Positions 1-9,742 are shown, numbered from the stretch's first letter. The stretch: DNA of 64,000 nt from JBBSJZ01 sp041739875 (GCA_041739875.1 JBGSNA010000218.1:12554-76553), one strand, 5' to 3'. Program-made: numbers and translations. Notes: a model not told the origin generated them from the sequence alone.

Positions 1-231
1 GATGGCAGTGAGCACGAGAGCTTGGGGAAGTGGATCGGTATAATCAGTCTGACCATCGACAATGATGGCGGGCCGATTTGTCTTCAGCCGCCCGGTGCAA
101 AAGACAAACAGGTTGATGGCATACGTGAGCAGGGTTAGCCCCAAAACAACCGTGTAAGTTCTCGCGCGAAGCATCAGGTAAATACCTGAAGCCGTCATCA
201 TGGCGATCGCGGTAGCAACTAATAATTCCAT
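1..231 (-). CDS. mrpC: MrpC/MnhC subunit of Na+/H+ antiporter (partial, runs off left edge)
   Basis: This is the 5' part of a small membrane subunit of the multisubunit Mrp-type cation/proton antiporter, homologous to NuoK. The reverse complement from the ATG at 229-231 reads about 77 codons without a stop to the window edge. Visible are two hydrophobic segments, the TYTVVLGLTLLTYAINLFVF stretch typical of MrpC, and the family signature DPLPQALVLTAI. It starts six bases after the mrpAB stop, so it is very likely cotranscribed and translationally coupled with that gene. Further mrp genes (D to G) would be expected beyond the window. The identity is secure by signature and context; the C-terminus is not visible. 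Confidence 0.88.
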   Translation of the reverse strand, partial: MELLVATAIAMMTASGIYLMLRARTYTVVLGLTLLTYAINLFVFCTGRLKTNRPAIIVDGQTDYTDPLPQALVLTAI

Positions 232-237
232 CGCCGT

Positions 238-3090
238 TTACTCACCCTCACGTTTCGGATGATACATCGCTGGATTAAACTCGCTAGAGTCGCCAGCTTT
301 TTCTTCCACTGCGGCACATCGCCCCAAATTTGATAAATTCGCCAGCGCGAGCATCACACCGCCAACCACCGTTAAGAAAACGCCGGCGTCAAATACCATG
401 GCTGTGGCCAGTTCGACGTCACCGATCAAGGGAACGTGGAAGTGATCATAACCGCTTGTCAAAAATGCGTCGTCCATCACCATGGATGAGATTCCGATCG
501 CCGCAGCAATCAATGCACCGCCACCGAGCAAAACGTGGTAGTTGAACCTCACTTGCTCGGCCGCCCATTTGAAGCCGCTTGCCATGTACTGCATGATCAA
601 CGCAATCGAGACAATGAGTGCTGCGATGAAACCGCCACCCGGCAAACTGTGGCCTCGAAGAAAAATGTAAACACTCACCATAACGGCAAACGGTAACATC
701 GCCCGCGTTGCCACGACCATCATCATCGGGTGGCGTTCGGGTGACTTCGGTGGCCCAGGTTTCCACTGGGCCAATTTCTTACCCATACGTCCGTGAATCA
801 TACCTTCTAACAAGGCATAGATCGTCAGGCCCGCGATCCCCAAGACCATGATTTCACCAAAGGTATCAAACCCGCGAAAGTCAACGATAATCACGTTGAC
901 CACATTCGCACCACCGCCACCAGGAATCGACTCAGCGATATAGAAGTCCGAGAGCGTTGTAAAGTCTCGCGTCATCGTTGCCCAAGCCAGGCCGCCCACG
1001 CCAAGCCCAACAACGATTGCGAGTACGCCGTCACGCAATCGATGTGACTTGGTCGCTTCGATCAATGATTCATCGGGCAAGAAGTACAACGCCAATAGCA
1101 TCAGGATCAACGTCACGACTTCCACAGAAATTTGGGTCAATGCCAAATCCGGAGCCGACAGATAGACGAACGCCAGCGAGCTGATCAGCCCAATGACGTT
1201 CACGGTGATCAACGCGATCAAGCGATGGCGGTGGTTGACTACCGCAATCACACAGGCGGCCATCAACAGTGCCCAAGCGGCAAGTGTAGCCGCACCAACA
1301 GGCAACATCTCGCGAGTTCCCGGGACGTGCCCAACACGCACGTACGCAAGTAACGCCAAGAAACTTGCGCCCGTAATCACCACAAACAGATAACGCTGGA
1401 GCGAACCGTTATGCAGCCGATCGTTAAAGTTGTGCGTCAACCAAACGAGGCGACGGATTCCAGTGTCGAAGATCGCCTTGCCCGACGGACGTGATCGACG
1501 CTCCCAAACCCCACGAACCCTCTTATACATCGCGATGAGCAGGGCACCGACCGACACTGCCACGATCGACATCAACACAGCCGGCGACATGCCATGCCAC
1601 AGCTTTAGATGAAACTCAGGGACTTGGCCGATGGTCACGGACGAGGTGGCTGAGCGAACAATATTGCCCACCAACGCTTCGGGAAAAATCCCGATCGTAA
1701 TCACCAGAATCAACAGCACCGTTGGCGGCATCCACAATCCCGCGGGCGGATCGTGCGGCGGCTTGGGATAATCCTTGCGAACTTTCCCAAAGAACGTGTG
1801 CACCACATAGCGAAGCGAGTAAGCGAAGGAAAAAACAGACGCGATCGTTACCAACAATGGCACCACCCACGCTTGAGACGCCCAAGATGTGTGTGCGGCT
1901 TCCTCCAGCATCATTTCCTTGGAGAGAAAACCGTTCAACGGTGGCAGTCCGCCCATCGACGCGGCCGCCACGATCGCGATCGTCGCCGTCGTTGGCATCA
2001 ACGTCAGCAAGCCACCGAGGCGATTCAAATCGCGCGAGCCGACTTCATGGTCGATAATCCCCGCGTTCATAAAGAGCGCCGCTTTGAACGTCGCGTGATT
2101 GATGATGTGAAAGACACACGCAACCACTGCCATGTCAGTCGCGAATCCCAACAGCATCGTCATCAATCCGAGATGGCTGATCGTGGAGTAAGCCAACAAA
2201 CCCTTCAAGTCGTCTTGGAATAGCGCCACGATTGCACCGAGCAGCATCGTCACCAGTCCGGTAGTCGCCACGATGTAGAACCACGAGTCAGTGCCCGACA
2301 GAACCGGCCACAGACGTGCCATGAGAAAAATGCCGGCCTTCACCATCGTTGCTGAATGTAAATACGCCGATACGGGCGTGGGAGCCGCCATCGCGTGCGG
2401 AAGCCAAAACTGGAACGGGAACTGAGCGCTCTTGGTGAAACATCCGCCGAGCACGAGCAGCAAAATCCAGGGATACATCGACGAGTTTTTGATCAAGTCG
2501 CCTTGCTCGAGAATCTCTGTGATCTCGTACGAGCCGACCAATTGTCCGATCAACATCGCTCCGGCAATCAGCGACAAACCACCGCAACCGGTAATCGTTA
2601 GCGCCATTCTCGCGCCCTGGCGACCGGCCACCGTATGACTCCAAAATCCGATCAGCAGGAACGACGACAAACTCGTCAATTCCCAGAAGATCAGCATCAG
2701 TAACAAGTTGTTCGATAAAACAATGCCGACCATCGCACCTTGAAAAAGCAACAGGTACGTAAAAAAGTTGCCCATGGGCTCGCCCTTGCCCAAATAGAAC
2801 CGAGCATAAACGACCACAAGCAGGCCGATGCTGAGGATCATACCCGCAAAAAGTAACCCCAGCCCATCGACGAAAAACTGAACGTTGAGCCCAAGCGTCG
2901 GTAACCAAGCCCAGCTCGCCGTGACAACTTCACCCCGTAAGACTGCCGGAACGTGGGTCAACAGCAACCCGAGCGAGAGCAGGTTGATCGCTGCGGTTGC
3001 AATCGTGCAATCATTGCGGCCAGACCGAATCATCAGCGCTGGAAGAACAGCACCAAAAAGCGGCAGCAAAACGATTAGAAGCAAGCTCAT
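238..3090 (-). CDS. mrpA: Fused MrpA-MrpB subunit of Na+/H+ antiporter
   Basis: This is the large subunit of the Mrp (Mnh/Pha) Na+/H+ antiporter of the cytoplasmic membrane, related to NuoL. The 950-aa product has the proton-pumping NuoL-like core (about residues 1-500, with motifs such as SHLGLMTMLLG and PPLNGFLSKE). A MrpA C-terminal part follows (about 570-770, with APDLALTQISVE). The last roughly 150 residues match MrpB, with RGHSLPGGGFIAALI. A separate MrpA is usually under 810 aa, so length and signatures show an A-B fusion as in PhaAB-type systems. The ATG at 3088-3090 is divergent from valS. The role inferred from the family is sodium and pH homeostasis, consistent with a marine organism. 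Confidence 0.93.
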   Translation of the reverse strand: MSLLLIVLLPLFGAVLPALMIRSGRNDCTIATAAINLLSLGLLLTHVPAVLRGEVVTASWAWLPTLGLNVQFFVDGLGLLFAGMILSIGLLVVVYARFYLGKGEPMGNFFTYLLLFQGAMVGIVLSNNLLLMLIFWELTSLSSFLLIGFWSHTVAGRQGARMALTITGCGGLSLIAGAMLIGQLVGSYEITEILEQGDLIKNSSMYPWILLLVLGGCFTKSAQFPFQFWLPHAMAAPTPVSAYLHSATMVKAGIFLMARLWPVLSGTDSWFYIVATTGLVTMLLGAIVALFQDDLKGLLAYSTISHLGLMTMLLGFATDMAVVACVFHIINHATFKAALFMNAGIIDHEVGSRDLNRLGGLLTLMPTTATIAIVAAASMGGLPPLNGFLSKEMMLEEAAHTSWASQAWVVPLLVTIASVFSFAYSLRYVVHTFFGKVRKDYPKPPHDPPAGLWMPPTVLLILVITIGIFPEALVGNIVRSATSSVTIGQVPEFHLKLWHGMSPAVLMSIVAVSVGALLIAMYKRVRGVWERRSRPSGKAIFDTGIRRLVWLTHNFNDRLHNGSLQRYLFVVITGASFLALLAYVRVGHVPGTREMLPVGAATLAAWALLMAACVIAVVNHRHRLIALITVNVIGLISSLAFVYLSAPDLALTQISVEVVTLILMLLALYFLPDESLIEATKSHRLRDGVLAIVVGLGVGGLAWATMTRDFTTLSDFYIAESIPGGGGANVVNVIIVDFRGFDTFGEIMVLGIAGLTIYALLEGMIHGRMGKKLAQWKPGPPKSPERHPMMMVVATRAMLPFAVMVSVYIFLRGHSLPGGGFIAALIVSIALIMQYMASGFKWAAEQVRFNYHVLLGGGALIAAAIGISSMVMDDAFLTSGYDHFHVPLIGDVELATAMVFDAGVFLTVVGGVMLALANLSNLGRCAAVEEKAGDSSEFNPAMYHPKREGE

Positions 3091-3290
3091 TTAGAAACCA
3101 GCCGGGTTGTGACGGTCCACCATCAAACACGTTTGCGGCAGTTCTAGTCGGATTATGCCTCGCCGACCAGCAGAGGCCCCCGCCGTCGAAGGAACAAACA
3201 GATAGACAGATCCGAAGAAACCACCTAGCCTACCGATGTTTTAAACGTGGTTTTAGACATTGTTTCTGGCCCAGAAAAGTACGACCTGAC

Positions 3291-6200
3291 ATGACGATTC
3301 CGATCCGATTTGAACACGCTGAAGCTGCCTTCGAACTGATCCAGGCTTGGGATGAAGCCGGTTGCAACCACGCAAGCGTCAATCCGAACAAGAAACCATT
3401 CAGTATCGTGATCCCGCCACCCAACGTGACTGGCGCCTTGCACTTGGGTCATGGACTCAATAATACCCTCCAAGACATCGTCGTTCGCACCAAACGCATG
3501 CAGGGATTCGAGGCCCTCTGGATGCCTGGAACCGACCACGCCGGGATTGCGACTCAAGCCGTTGTCGAACGCCGCCTCAAGGAGCAAGAAAATAAAACTC
3601 GCCACGACCTGGGCCGTGAAGCACTCGTGGAGCGAATTTGGGCCTGGAAAGACCAATACGAAGCTCGCATCCTCAGCCAACTGAAACGGATGGGCTGCAG
3701 CTGCGACTGGGAACGAACTCGCTTTACGCTCGACCCGATGTGCGCAGCGGCTGTGCGTGCGACGTTCTTTGACCTGTTCGGCAAGAGTCTGATTTATCGC
3801 GGCAAGCGACTGGTGAACTGGGACACGTTCCTGCAAACCGCCGTTAGCGATGACGAAGTCAATAGCGTGACCAAGAAAGGCCACTTCTATCATCTTTACT
3901 ACAACGTTATCGATCCCAAGCCAGGCGAACCGACTCGCATCGAGATCGCGACGACGCGGCCTGAGACGATGCTCGGCGATACCGCAGTGGCCGTGCACCC
4001 CGACCCAGCAGCCGCATTCGCGAAACTCGAAGCCGACGCCAAGACAAAGCTAGCCGCAGCAACCGAGAAAGAAAAAATCGCTTGCCAAGGCGATTTGGAT
4101 GCAATCATCAAGCGTCGAGATGAAATGCTCCCCTCGCTTGAACAGCTACGTGACATGGCACAGGACGGTCGCAAAGTGATGCTGCCGTTCGTGGACCGGC
4201 CAATTCCGATTGTGGCCGATGAATGGGCAAAGCCAGAGATGGGTTCCGGTTGCGTGAAGATCACACCCGCTCACGATCCGAATGACTATGAAGTTGGCAA
4301 GCGATGCTCGCTGCCAATGATCAACATTCTCAACCCAGACGGCACGATCAATTCCGAAGGCGGCAAGTTCCAAGGGCTGACAATCCCGCAAGCTCGCAAA
4401 CGCGTCGTCGAAGAACTCGACACACTTGGACTGCTTGGCGATGTGGAAGACCGCGACATCGAATTGCCACACAGCGACCGCAGCAAGACGCCGATCGAAC
4501 CGTACTTGGCGGACCAGTGGTTCGTGAAGATGGACACACTCGCGCAGTCCGCGATGGACGCCGTGACCGACGACCGTGTGAAAATTTTCCCCGAGCGTTA
4601 TCGCAAAGGCTACCTCGACTGGCTCGGTGAAAAACGCGATTGGCCAGTCAGTCGCCAATTGTGGTGGGGACACCGCATTCCGATTTGGTCGCTGCACGGC
4701 TTGAGCTCCGATGCCGCTACAGATCTGGTCACGCGTTTGGAATTGCTGCCTGCGAACCAAGAGAACGAAGTCGCGATCCAAGTCGAAACCGCTGAAGACG
4801 CCACACAAAGCGTCATGGTGTGCTTGCGCAGCGAAAACGAAACGATCGAAAGCGAAGTCGAAGCGATGGGATTGGTACGCGACGAGGACGTTCTCGACAC
4901 ATGGTTCTCATCCGCACTTTGGCCACACAGCACACTCGGCTGGCCAGAAAACACTGCCGAGCTCGAGTACTTCTATCCCACCAGCACGCTGATCACATCA
5001 CGCGACATCATCACGCTGTGGGTTGCCCGCATGGTGCTGATGGGACTCAATAACGTGGGCAAAATCCCATTTAGCGAGGTATTCATTCACCCCAAAATCC
5101 TCGACGGACAGGGTGAAACGATGAGCAAGAGTAAAGGCAACGGTGTGGACCCCATCGATGTCATCGATAAGTTCGGCCCCGACGCCATGCGTTTCGGCTT
5201 AGCTCGTTTAGCCACCGAAACGCAAGACGTTCGGATGCCCGTTCAATACGAATGCCCAAGTTGCGAAAAGCTCATTGATCAAACACCCAAGAACCGATCG
5301 CTGCCACGCGTCGACTGTCAACATTGTGGCAAACCGTTCTCGACCCAATGGGCTGAATCCGACGATGACAAAGCACTTCCCAAAGGCGCTGTTGTCAGCG
5401 AGCGCTTCGAGACCGCTCGTAACTTCGTGAATAAACTCTGGAACGCAGCTCGATTCTCGCTGGACAAATTTGACGGCTACACAAGCGAACCCGTGGATGT
5501 TGCGTCGTTACCGCTAGAAGACCGCTGGTTATTGAGTCGTTTGTCGACCGTTACGAAACAAGTCACGCAAGCGATCGAGTCGTACCAGTTTGCCGAAGCC
5601 TCACGTGTGTTGTATGAGTTCACTTGGGATGAATTCTGCAGCTTCTATGTCGAAATCGCCAAGCCGCGACTCGACGACGAGGCTCATCGTGCGATACCAC
5701 AACGCGTTTTGGCACACAGCCTCGATACATTGCTTCGACTCTTGCATCCGATCATGCCATTCGTAACCGAGTCGATCTGGGGTCACCTAGGCGATGTTGC
5801 ACCAGTTCGCGGGCTGGCGTCACCTCTACCCGCAGGCAAATTCGTCATGACATCCGACTGGCCCGTAAGCGATGCGTTGCACTACGACGCCACGATCGAA
5901 CGCCAATTTGCTGAGTTCCAGGAAGTCGTTGGTGCGATTCGTCGTATTCGAGCCAGTCAAAACATCGCACCACGCGAAACGCTACCAGTAGCAATCCACT
6001 GCAATGATTCATCATTGCAATTACTAGCACCCATGCAAAGTTATCTCGAGGCGCTCGCTGGCGCTGAGGTCATCGCGATCGGGCCCGCAGCGGCCCCCTT
6101 TGCGACCGATGCGCCACTCGCGATCCCATCGATCGACATCACCGTTCATGTCGACTTAGAAAAATTCATTGATTTCGGGGCGGAGCAAGCTCGCTTAGAG

Positions 6201-6386
6201 AAGCTTGAAGGGCAAATCGTCAAGCAGATCACAACCAAGGAACAAAAGCTGAACAACGAAAGTTTCGTTTCACGCGCCCCAGCAGACGTTGTCGACAAGG
6301 AACGTGAGAGTTTGGCTGAACTCAAACAGCAACTGCGAACAGTCCAGACTGACTTGCAAAAACTCAAAGCAGTCACCAAGAAATAG
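3291..6386 (+). CDS. valS: Valyl-tRNA synthetase
   Basis: Class I aminoacyl-tRNA synthetase that charges tRNA-Val and edits mischarged threonine. The 1031-aa product has the HIGH-type motif HLGH at residues 51-54 within PPPNVTGALHLGHGLNN. The KMSKS-type motif MSKSK starts at residue 611. It also has the editing-domain signature ATTRPETMLGDTAVAVHP and a C-terminal coiled coil (about 950-1030) typical of bacterial ValRS. I chose the ATG at 3291 because the protein family begins close to there; the open frame extends upstream to 2997 but that part resembles nothing and overlaps mrpA. Two insertions stand out: a charged coiled stretch of about 50 residues inside the editing domain (about 235-290), and a four-cysteine zinc-ribbon-like insert (CPSC...CQHC, about 655-690) just after the KMSKS loop. 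Confidence 0.96.
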   Translation: MTIPIRFEHAEAAFELIQAWDEAGCNHASVNPNKKPFSIVIPPPNVTGALHLGHGLNNTLQDIVVRTKRMQGFEALWMPGTDHAGIATQAVVERRLKEQENKTRHDLGREALVERIWAWKDQYEARILSQLKRMGCSCDWERTRFTLDPMCAAAVRATFFDLFGKSLIYRGKRLVNWDTFLQTAVSDDEVNSVTKKGHFYHLYYNVIDPKPGEPTRIEIATTRPETMLGDTAVAVHPDPAAAFAKLEADAKTKLAAATEKEKIACQGDLDAIIKRRDEMLPSLEQLRDMAQDGRKVMLPFVDRPIPIVADEWAKPEMGSGCVKITPAHDPNDYEVGKRCSLPMINILNPDGTINSEGGKFQGLTIPQARKRVVEELDTLGLLGDVEDRDIELPHSDRSKTPIEPYLADQWFVKMDTLAQSAMDAVTDDRVKIFPERYRKGYLDWLGEKRDWPVSRQLWWGHRIPIWSLHGLSSDAATDLVTRLELLPANQENEVAIQVETAEDATQSVMVCLRSENETIESEVEAMGLVRDEDVLDTWFSSALWPHSTLGWPENTAELEYFYPTSTLITSRDIITLWVARMVLMGLNNVGKIPFSEVFIHPKILDGQGETMSKSKGNGVDPIDVIDKFGPDAMRFGLARLATETQDVRMPVQYECPSCEKLIDQTPKNRSLPRVDCQHCGKPFSTQWAESDDDKALPKGAVVSERFETARNFVNKLWNAARFSLDKFDGYTSEPVDVASLPLEDRWLLSRLSTVTKQVTQAIESYQFAEASRVLYEFTWDEFCSFYVEIAKPRLDDEAHRAIPQRVLAHSLDTLLRLLHPIMPFVTESIWGHLGDVAPVRGLASPLPAGKFVMTSDWPVSDALHYDATIERQFAEFQEVVGAIRRIRASQNIAPRETLPVAIHCNDSSLQLLAPMQSYLEALAGAEVIAIGPAAAPFATDAPLAIPSIDITVHVDLEKFIDFGAEQARLEKLEGQIVKQITTKEQKLNNESFVSRAPADVVDKERESLAELKQQLRTVQTDLQKLKAVTKK

Positions 6387-6504
6387 ACGCAACCGCACAA
6401 CAACCTGTCTGGATTAATCTTTACTCGGATCGTCGGGGTCACGCTTTCTATTGTGGATGAGTGTTCAAGACTCTGATTTGCCCCAACGATCCCTCATAAT
6501 CAGA
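6387..6504. other. Intergenic spacer after valS
   Basis: No open frame with coding character, hairpin terminator or RNA gene is evident here. It leads into decayed coding sequence on the plus strand. Confidence 0.4.
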
Positions 6505-6880
6505 CTCCTATCCGGTGCTCAAACTATGGACAAATTCATCCAAAACCACACCATTGGATGACTGGGAATTTTACAAAGGGGTCCGGCTCCCCGCTGGCAC
6601 AACATCGGTCTAGCTAGAAGACGCCCAGTACGGCACGCAACTGATCAATGTCTGGCGGCACGTCGACGAGGAACGACTACCCAATGATTCTGAGGGAGAC
6701 ACAACTGCCCGGCCGTTAGGGAATGTGCTGGTAACCGTACCCAGTGTTAGTCGAGTCAAGTCGCTGGTGTTCGACGACTTGGGAGTACTGCCAGACCCAA
6801 GCAACCAAACAAACATCAACCCGGTTACCTCGTTAAGCCTTAGTCGATACGAAAAGACTTTTCATTGGCTCGACCAAAAT
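6505..6880 (+). pseudogene. Decayed coding remnant of unknown family
   Basis: One plus-strand frame gives protein-like sequence on both sides of an in-frame TAG at 6611-6613. Before it is a segment with DDWEFYKGVRLPAG; after it is about 80 residues including YGTQLINVWRHVDEERLPND and LGNVLVTVPSVSRVKSLVF. The frame ends near 6881. There is no start codon or ribosome binding site in a sensible place. The composition looks like former coding sequence rather than random spacer, but I do not recognise the family. It may belong to the same decayed locus as the OGT-like pseudogene just downstream. Confidence 0.3.
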
Positions 6881-7496
6881 TGAAGATATCGCGGCGCCGT
6901 TGGGTGAGCGTGCCGAGCGGGTCGACGATCGAGTTCGTGCCATCAACGAGCGGATTCGTATTGGCTATTTGGCGAGCGATTTCTACACGCATCCCGTCGG
7001 TAAAATCATGCTGCCGATTTTGCAATCTCACGATCGCGAGCGATTTGACATTCGCGTGTTCCATGGAGGCAAAAAGTCCGATGCGTTGACTCAGGCAGTG
7101 AAGTTGGCCGTGGATGAGCTGACCGTGATTCACCCGTGGTCCGATGACCGGGTGGTCGAAACGATCCGTGCCCAGGGGATCGACGTGCTTGTAGATTTGG
7201 GAGGCTACACCGGGGGCGGTAATCGATTGCGAGCGTTGTCATGCCGGGTGGCGCCTATTCAAGCATCGTTTTTAGGATACCCGAACACTTCGGCGCTGCC
7301 GACGATCGACTTTCACCTAACGGACTGGCTTGCTGATCCACCAGGACTGAGTTGCTCCATCACCTTGATGACCTCCGGTCGTTACGTGATCGGGTTCGCG
7401 AATCGTTTTACGACAGTGCGATGTCTGATCCGGTGGGGCTGACGCAAGAGCGCGAGTGGATTTATTCGACATGGACTTCGAACGATTGGATCGATT
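6843..7496 (+). pseudogene. Truncated OGT/SPINDLY-like (GT41) glycosyltransferase pseudogene
   Basis: The frame from about 6843 encodes the start of a GT41 catalytic domain (O-linked N-acetylglucosamine transferase-like): RIRIGYLASDFYTHPVGKI, IDVLVDLGGYTGGGNRL, APIQASFLGYPNTSALPTID and HLTDWLADPPG. Near 7350 the homology stops, and the original frame continues nonsensically to a stop at 7442. In another frame, from about 7352, the sequence resumes with residues that match the very C-terminus of the family (HHLDDLRSLRDRVRESFYD ... EREW) and stops at 7496. The middle of the domain, including the expected UDP-sugar-binding part, is missing. This is best explained by an internal out-of-frame deletion. 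The TPR repeats that normally precede the domain are also absent. The family assignment comes from motif recognition and is fairly confident. Confidence 0.7.
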
Positions 7497-7568
7497 GAAT
7501 TGAAATCGCCACACGGGCAAAACATGCCCACCTGCAATTGTGCTGGTTTCGAGTGTGTTCTTTTGCCG

Positions 7569-8513
7569 TTATGCAAACGCTTTACGCAACATCTCAAGGC
7601 TCTTGGGGATCGCTATTTCGTGTGCTTCTTGGCCTTCGAACTCGAGTGAGATGTAGCCGCGATAGTTCACGTCGTTGAGGATCTTTGCGACGCGATCGTA
7701 GTCGATGTCAAGCGTGTACCACGTGCCGCCGCCGTAATACGTCTTGGCTTGGACGAAGACCGCTTCGGGCGCGAGTTGTTCGTATTGCTCGTACTGGTTG
7801 TCGAGAAAGTTGCCTGTGTCGAGCGTTGCACGCAGCCAGGGCGAATTGACTTCACGGAGCACTCGCAGCACCCCTTCGGCCGTACGTCCGAGGCCCCAGT
7901 GATTCTCCAATCCGAGCACGACGCCGCATTTCTCGGCAACTGGCAAGCACTTTTCAAAGCCGTCGCGAACCCAAGCGAAGCCGTCGTCATCGGTGAAGCC
8001 TTCGAGCCGTGGTTCGATGCCGCGGTTGGCCATGAGTGCATCAAAATCGGCTGATGTGCCCCAGCGGCCTGTGTTGACGCGAATCGTTGGGATGCCCATC
8101 GCATAAGCCAACTCGATACAGCGAATGGTGTGGTCAACGTTTTCTTGCCGCTTTGCCGCGTCGGGGAACACAAATGACTGGTGAGTGGACAAGCCACACA
8201 AATCCAGTCCACGACGAAAGGCACGCTGCTTGATTCGCTGGAGCATTGCCGGTGACTCGTCTTCCATCTGGACGTGAAGCACTTCGACTGCGTCAAACCC
8301 CGCATCGGCTGCCAAGTCAACGCATTGCTCAATGGTCAGTTTGCTGTCGTCGCGATACCGCCAATAGGAATACGTCGAAACCGCGATTGGATTGGGGCGT
8401 CGGGGTGAAGGTGTCTCCTCCGCCAAAATCGGACGAGCAGGAGCAACCGCCCACACAGCTCCGAGAAGTGAGCTGGCGAGAAGCTGTCGTCGATTGAGTG
8501 CGTTCGCGTTCAT
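7569..8513 (-). CDS. Secreted sugar phosphate isomerase/epimerase-like TIM-barrel protein
   Basis: 314-aa protein of the xylose isomerase-like / AP endonuclease family 2 TIM-barrel superfamily. It begins with NRRQLLASSLLGAVWAVAPA, a twin-arginine-like or Sec signal peptide, so it is probably exported. Barrel strand ends carry the acidic and histidine residues expected for divalent metal binding: DAVEVLH (about 75), GLENHWG (about 200) and SLEFEGQE near the C-terminus. Family members isomerise or epimerise sugars, inosose or hydroxypyruvate; the substrate here cannot be read from the sequence. Exported members of this family are very common in planctomycetes. It stands alone, convergent with the pseudogene to its left. 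Confidence 0.85.
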   Translation of the reverse strand: MNANALNRRQLLASSLLGAVWAVAPARPILAEETPSPRRPNPIAVSTYSYWRYRDDSKLTIEQCVDLAADAGFDAVEVLHVQMEDESPAMLQRIKQRAFRRGLDLCGLSTHQSFVFPDAAKRQENVDHTIRCIELAYAMGIPTIRVNTGRWGTSADFDALMANRGIEPRLEGFTDDDGFAWVRDGFEKCLPVAEKCGVVLGLENHWGLGRTAEGVLRVLREVNSPWLRATLDTGNFLDNQYEQYEQLAPEAVFVQAKTYYGGGTWYTLDIDYDRVAKILNDVNYRGYISLEFEGQEAHEIAIPKSLEMLRKAFA

Positions 8514-8918
8514 AGCAGTGGTTCAAATGATGGCAGTTGATGTTGAAAGTTCCCGTAGAAGTCTGGGATCCGCCAAATCCAAGATTTCTGGAATATATCC
8601 GAGCCGTGGTAGCATCACTACTGACGCGAGTCGATTTGCTGTGCATTGAAGCCGGTCTGAACGATTCCGTTGAAAGACCCGTTGCCCAAATTCCTGAGGA
8701 CGCTCCGAGCCCTGAGACTCGACTTGATGCGATAAGCGTGGAGGTTGCTAATAGATTCACGGCCGCTGATGACGGTGGGTAGGAAAGCAAGTAAACTGGT
8801 GACCGAATCGACCCGAATCCGCCTTTTTTGAGCGGTTTCCTGAGCGGTTCAAGCACTGGTTGAGTCATCCACCCACCGCAGGCCCACGGCTTGCACGAAG
8901 AACGACGGAAAGTCACGC
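8514..8918. other. Intergenic region between divergent genes
   Basis: About 400 bases separate the isomerase-like gene (minus) from the zinc-ribbon protein gene (plus), so both promoters probably lie here. Overlapping open frames exist on both strands (8537-8782 plus, 8329-8916 minus), but their products are low-complexity or featureless and I do not call them. No RNA gene or clear operator is seen. Confidence 0.4.
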
Positions 8919-9716
8919 ATGCCCATTCTCGTGAAGTGTACCTGCGGCAAAGCAGTCAATGTTCGTGATGAATTAGCCGGTAAAGCGATCAAGTGTCCCG
9001 GTTGTGGTAATCCGATGAAGGTAGTCGCTGCGGCGGCCGGGCAAGCATCGGCTAAGGCAACTCAGGCGGCCCCACAGCAACGAGCGGCCGCTCCCAAAGC
9101 GGACCTGGATGATCTTTTCAGCCAAGAAGGTTTTGATCGGCACGTTGCGCAAGTTTGTCCGGTCTGTCGCGTTGAGATGCAAGCTGGTGCGATCTTATGC
9201 ACCAAGTGTGGCTACAACAAACAGACAGGCGAACGATTTGAAGCGCACAAGACCGCTGGCGTCGATATCAGCCACGGCGAAGTCGCTCTGCAAAAAGCCG
9301 GCAAGGACCTGGATCACGAAACCGAACTGCAGGCGAAAATGGCGAATGCGGGCATGCCGTGGTGGGTGATGGCGTTGATTTTGTTTTTCATCGTGAGTGC
9401 CGTAACGATTGCTGTGATTGCGATCAACGTCGCTCGTCGGGTCGATGGAGCGGGCTCGTTCAATCCGATGGCGACATTCCTCGTGCTTGGTTTCGGCGCA
9501 GTGCAAACCGTCGCACTGGGGTTGTACTTGGTGATCATCGTCAAGGCCTTCAAGCAGAGCGTCAAAGAAGGCTTACTCACGATGTTTGTTCCGCTTTACG
9601 TCCTGTACTTCGTCTACAAGAACTTCGCGGATACATGGCGTCCGTTTGCCGCTTATTTTGTACTCAGTTGCATCGGTGGTGGGCTTTACGCAGCGGCACT
9701 GAAAGCGGGACTCTAA
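8919..9716 (+). CDS. Zinc-ribbon membrane protein, hypothetical
   Basis: 265-aa protein of unknown function. The N-terminus carries a zinc-ribbon-like motif (CTCGKAVNV then IKCPGCG, residues 8-31). A second pair of cysteine knuckles lies at about 80-105 (CPVC and CTKCG). An Ala/Gln-rich linker lies between them. The C-terminal half has three or four membrane segments, beginning at WWVMALILFFIVSAVTIAVI (about 148) and ending with FAAYFVLSCIGGGLYAAAL. This layout, cytosolic zinc ribbons plus a small membrane domain, recurs in many planctomycete hypotheticals. The ATG at 8919 places the first cysteine motif close to the N-terminus, as in related proteins. No operon partner is evident; the next gene is convergent. 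Confidence 0.8.
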   Translation: MPILVKCTCGKAVNVRDELAGKAIKCPGCGNPMKVVAAAAGQASAKATQAAPQQRAAAPKADLDDLFSQEGFDRHVAQVCPVCRVEMQAGAILCTKCGYNKQTGERFEAHKTAGVDISHGEVALQKAGKDLDHETELQAKMANAGMPWWVMALILFFIVSAVTIAVIAINVARRVDGAGSFNPMATFLVLGFGAVQTVALGLYLVIIVKAFKQSVKEGLLTMFVPLYVLYFVYKNFADTWRPFAAYFVLSCIGGGLYAAALKAGL

Positions 9717-9718
9717 AC

Positions 9719-9742
9719 GACTGTTTTCAAAAGACAGTTAGC
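9719..9742. terminator. Possible bidirectional hairpin between convergent genes
   Basis: The 22-base gap between the convergent stops holds an imperfect inverted repeat, ACTGTTTTC against AAAAGACAGT with one bulged base, flanked by T and A runs. It could end transcription from both sides. The stem is short, so this is tentative. Confidence 0.35.

Noticed and set aside
2997..3290. N-terminal extension of valS to 2997
   Set aside because: The extra 98 codons overlap the divergent mrpA gene, show no ValRS homology, and precede a natural ATG at 3291 where the family sequence begins.
3225..3998. 257-aa minus-strand frame opposite valS
   Set aside because: Shadow of valS: histidine/arginine-rich with no family signature.
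8329..8916. 195-aa minus-strand frame overlapping the isomerase gene start
   Set aside because: Half of it is antisense-frame reading of the isomerase gene; the rest is Ser/Thr-rich without motif or ribosome binding site.
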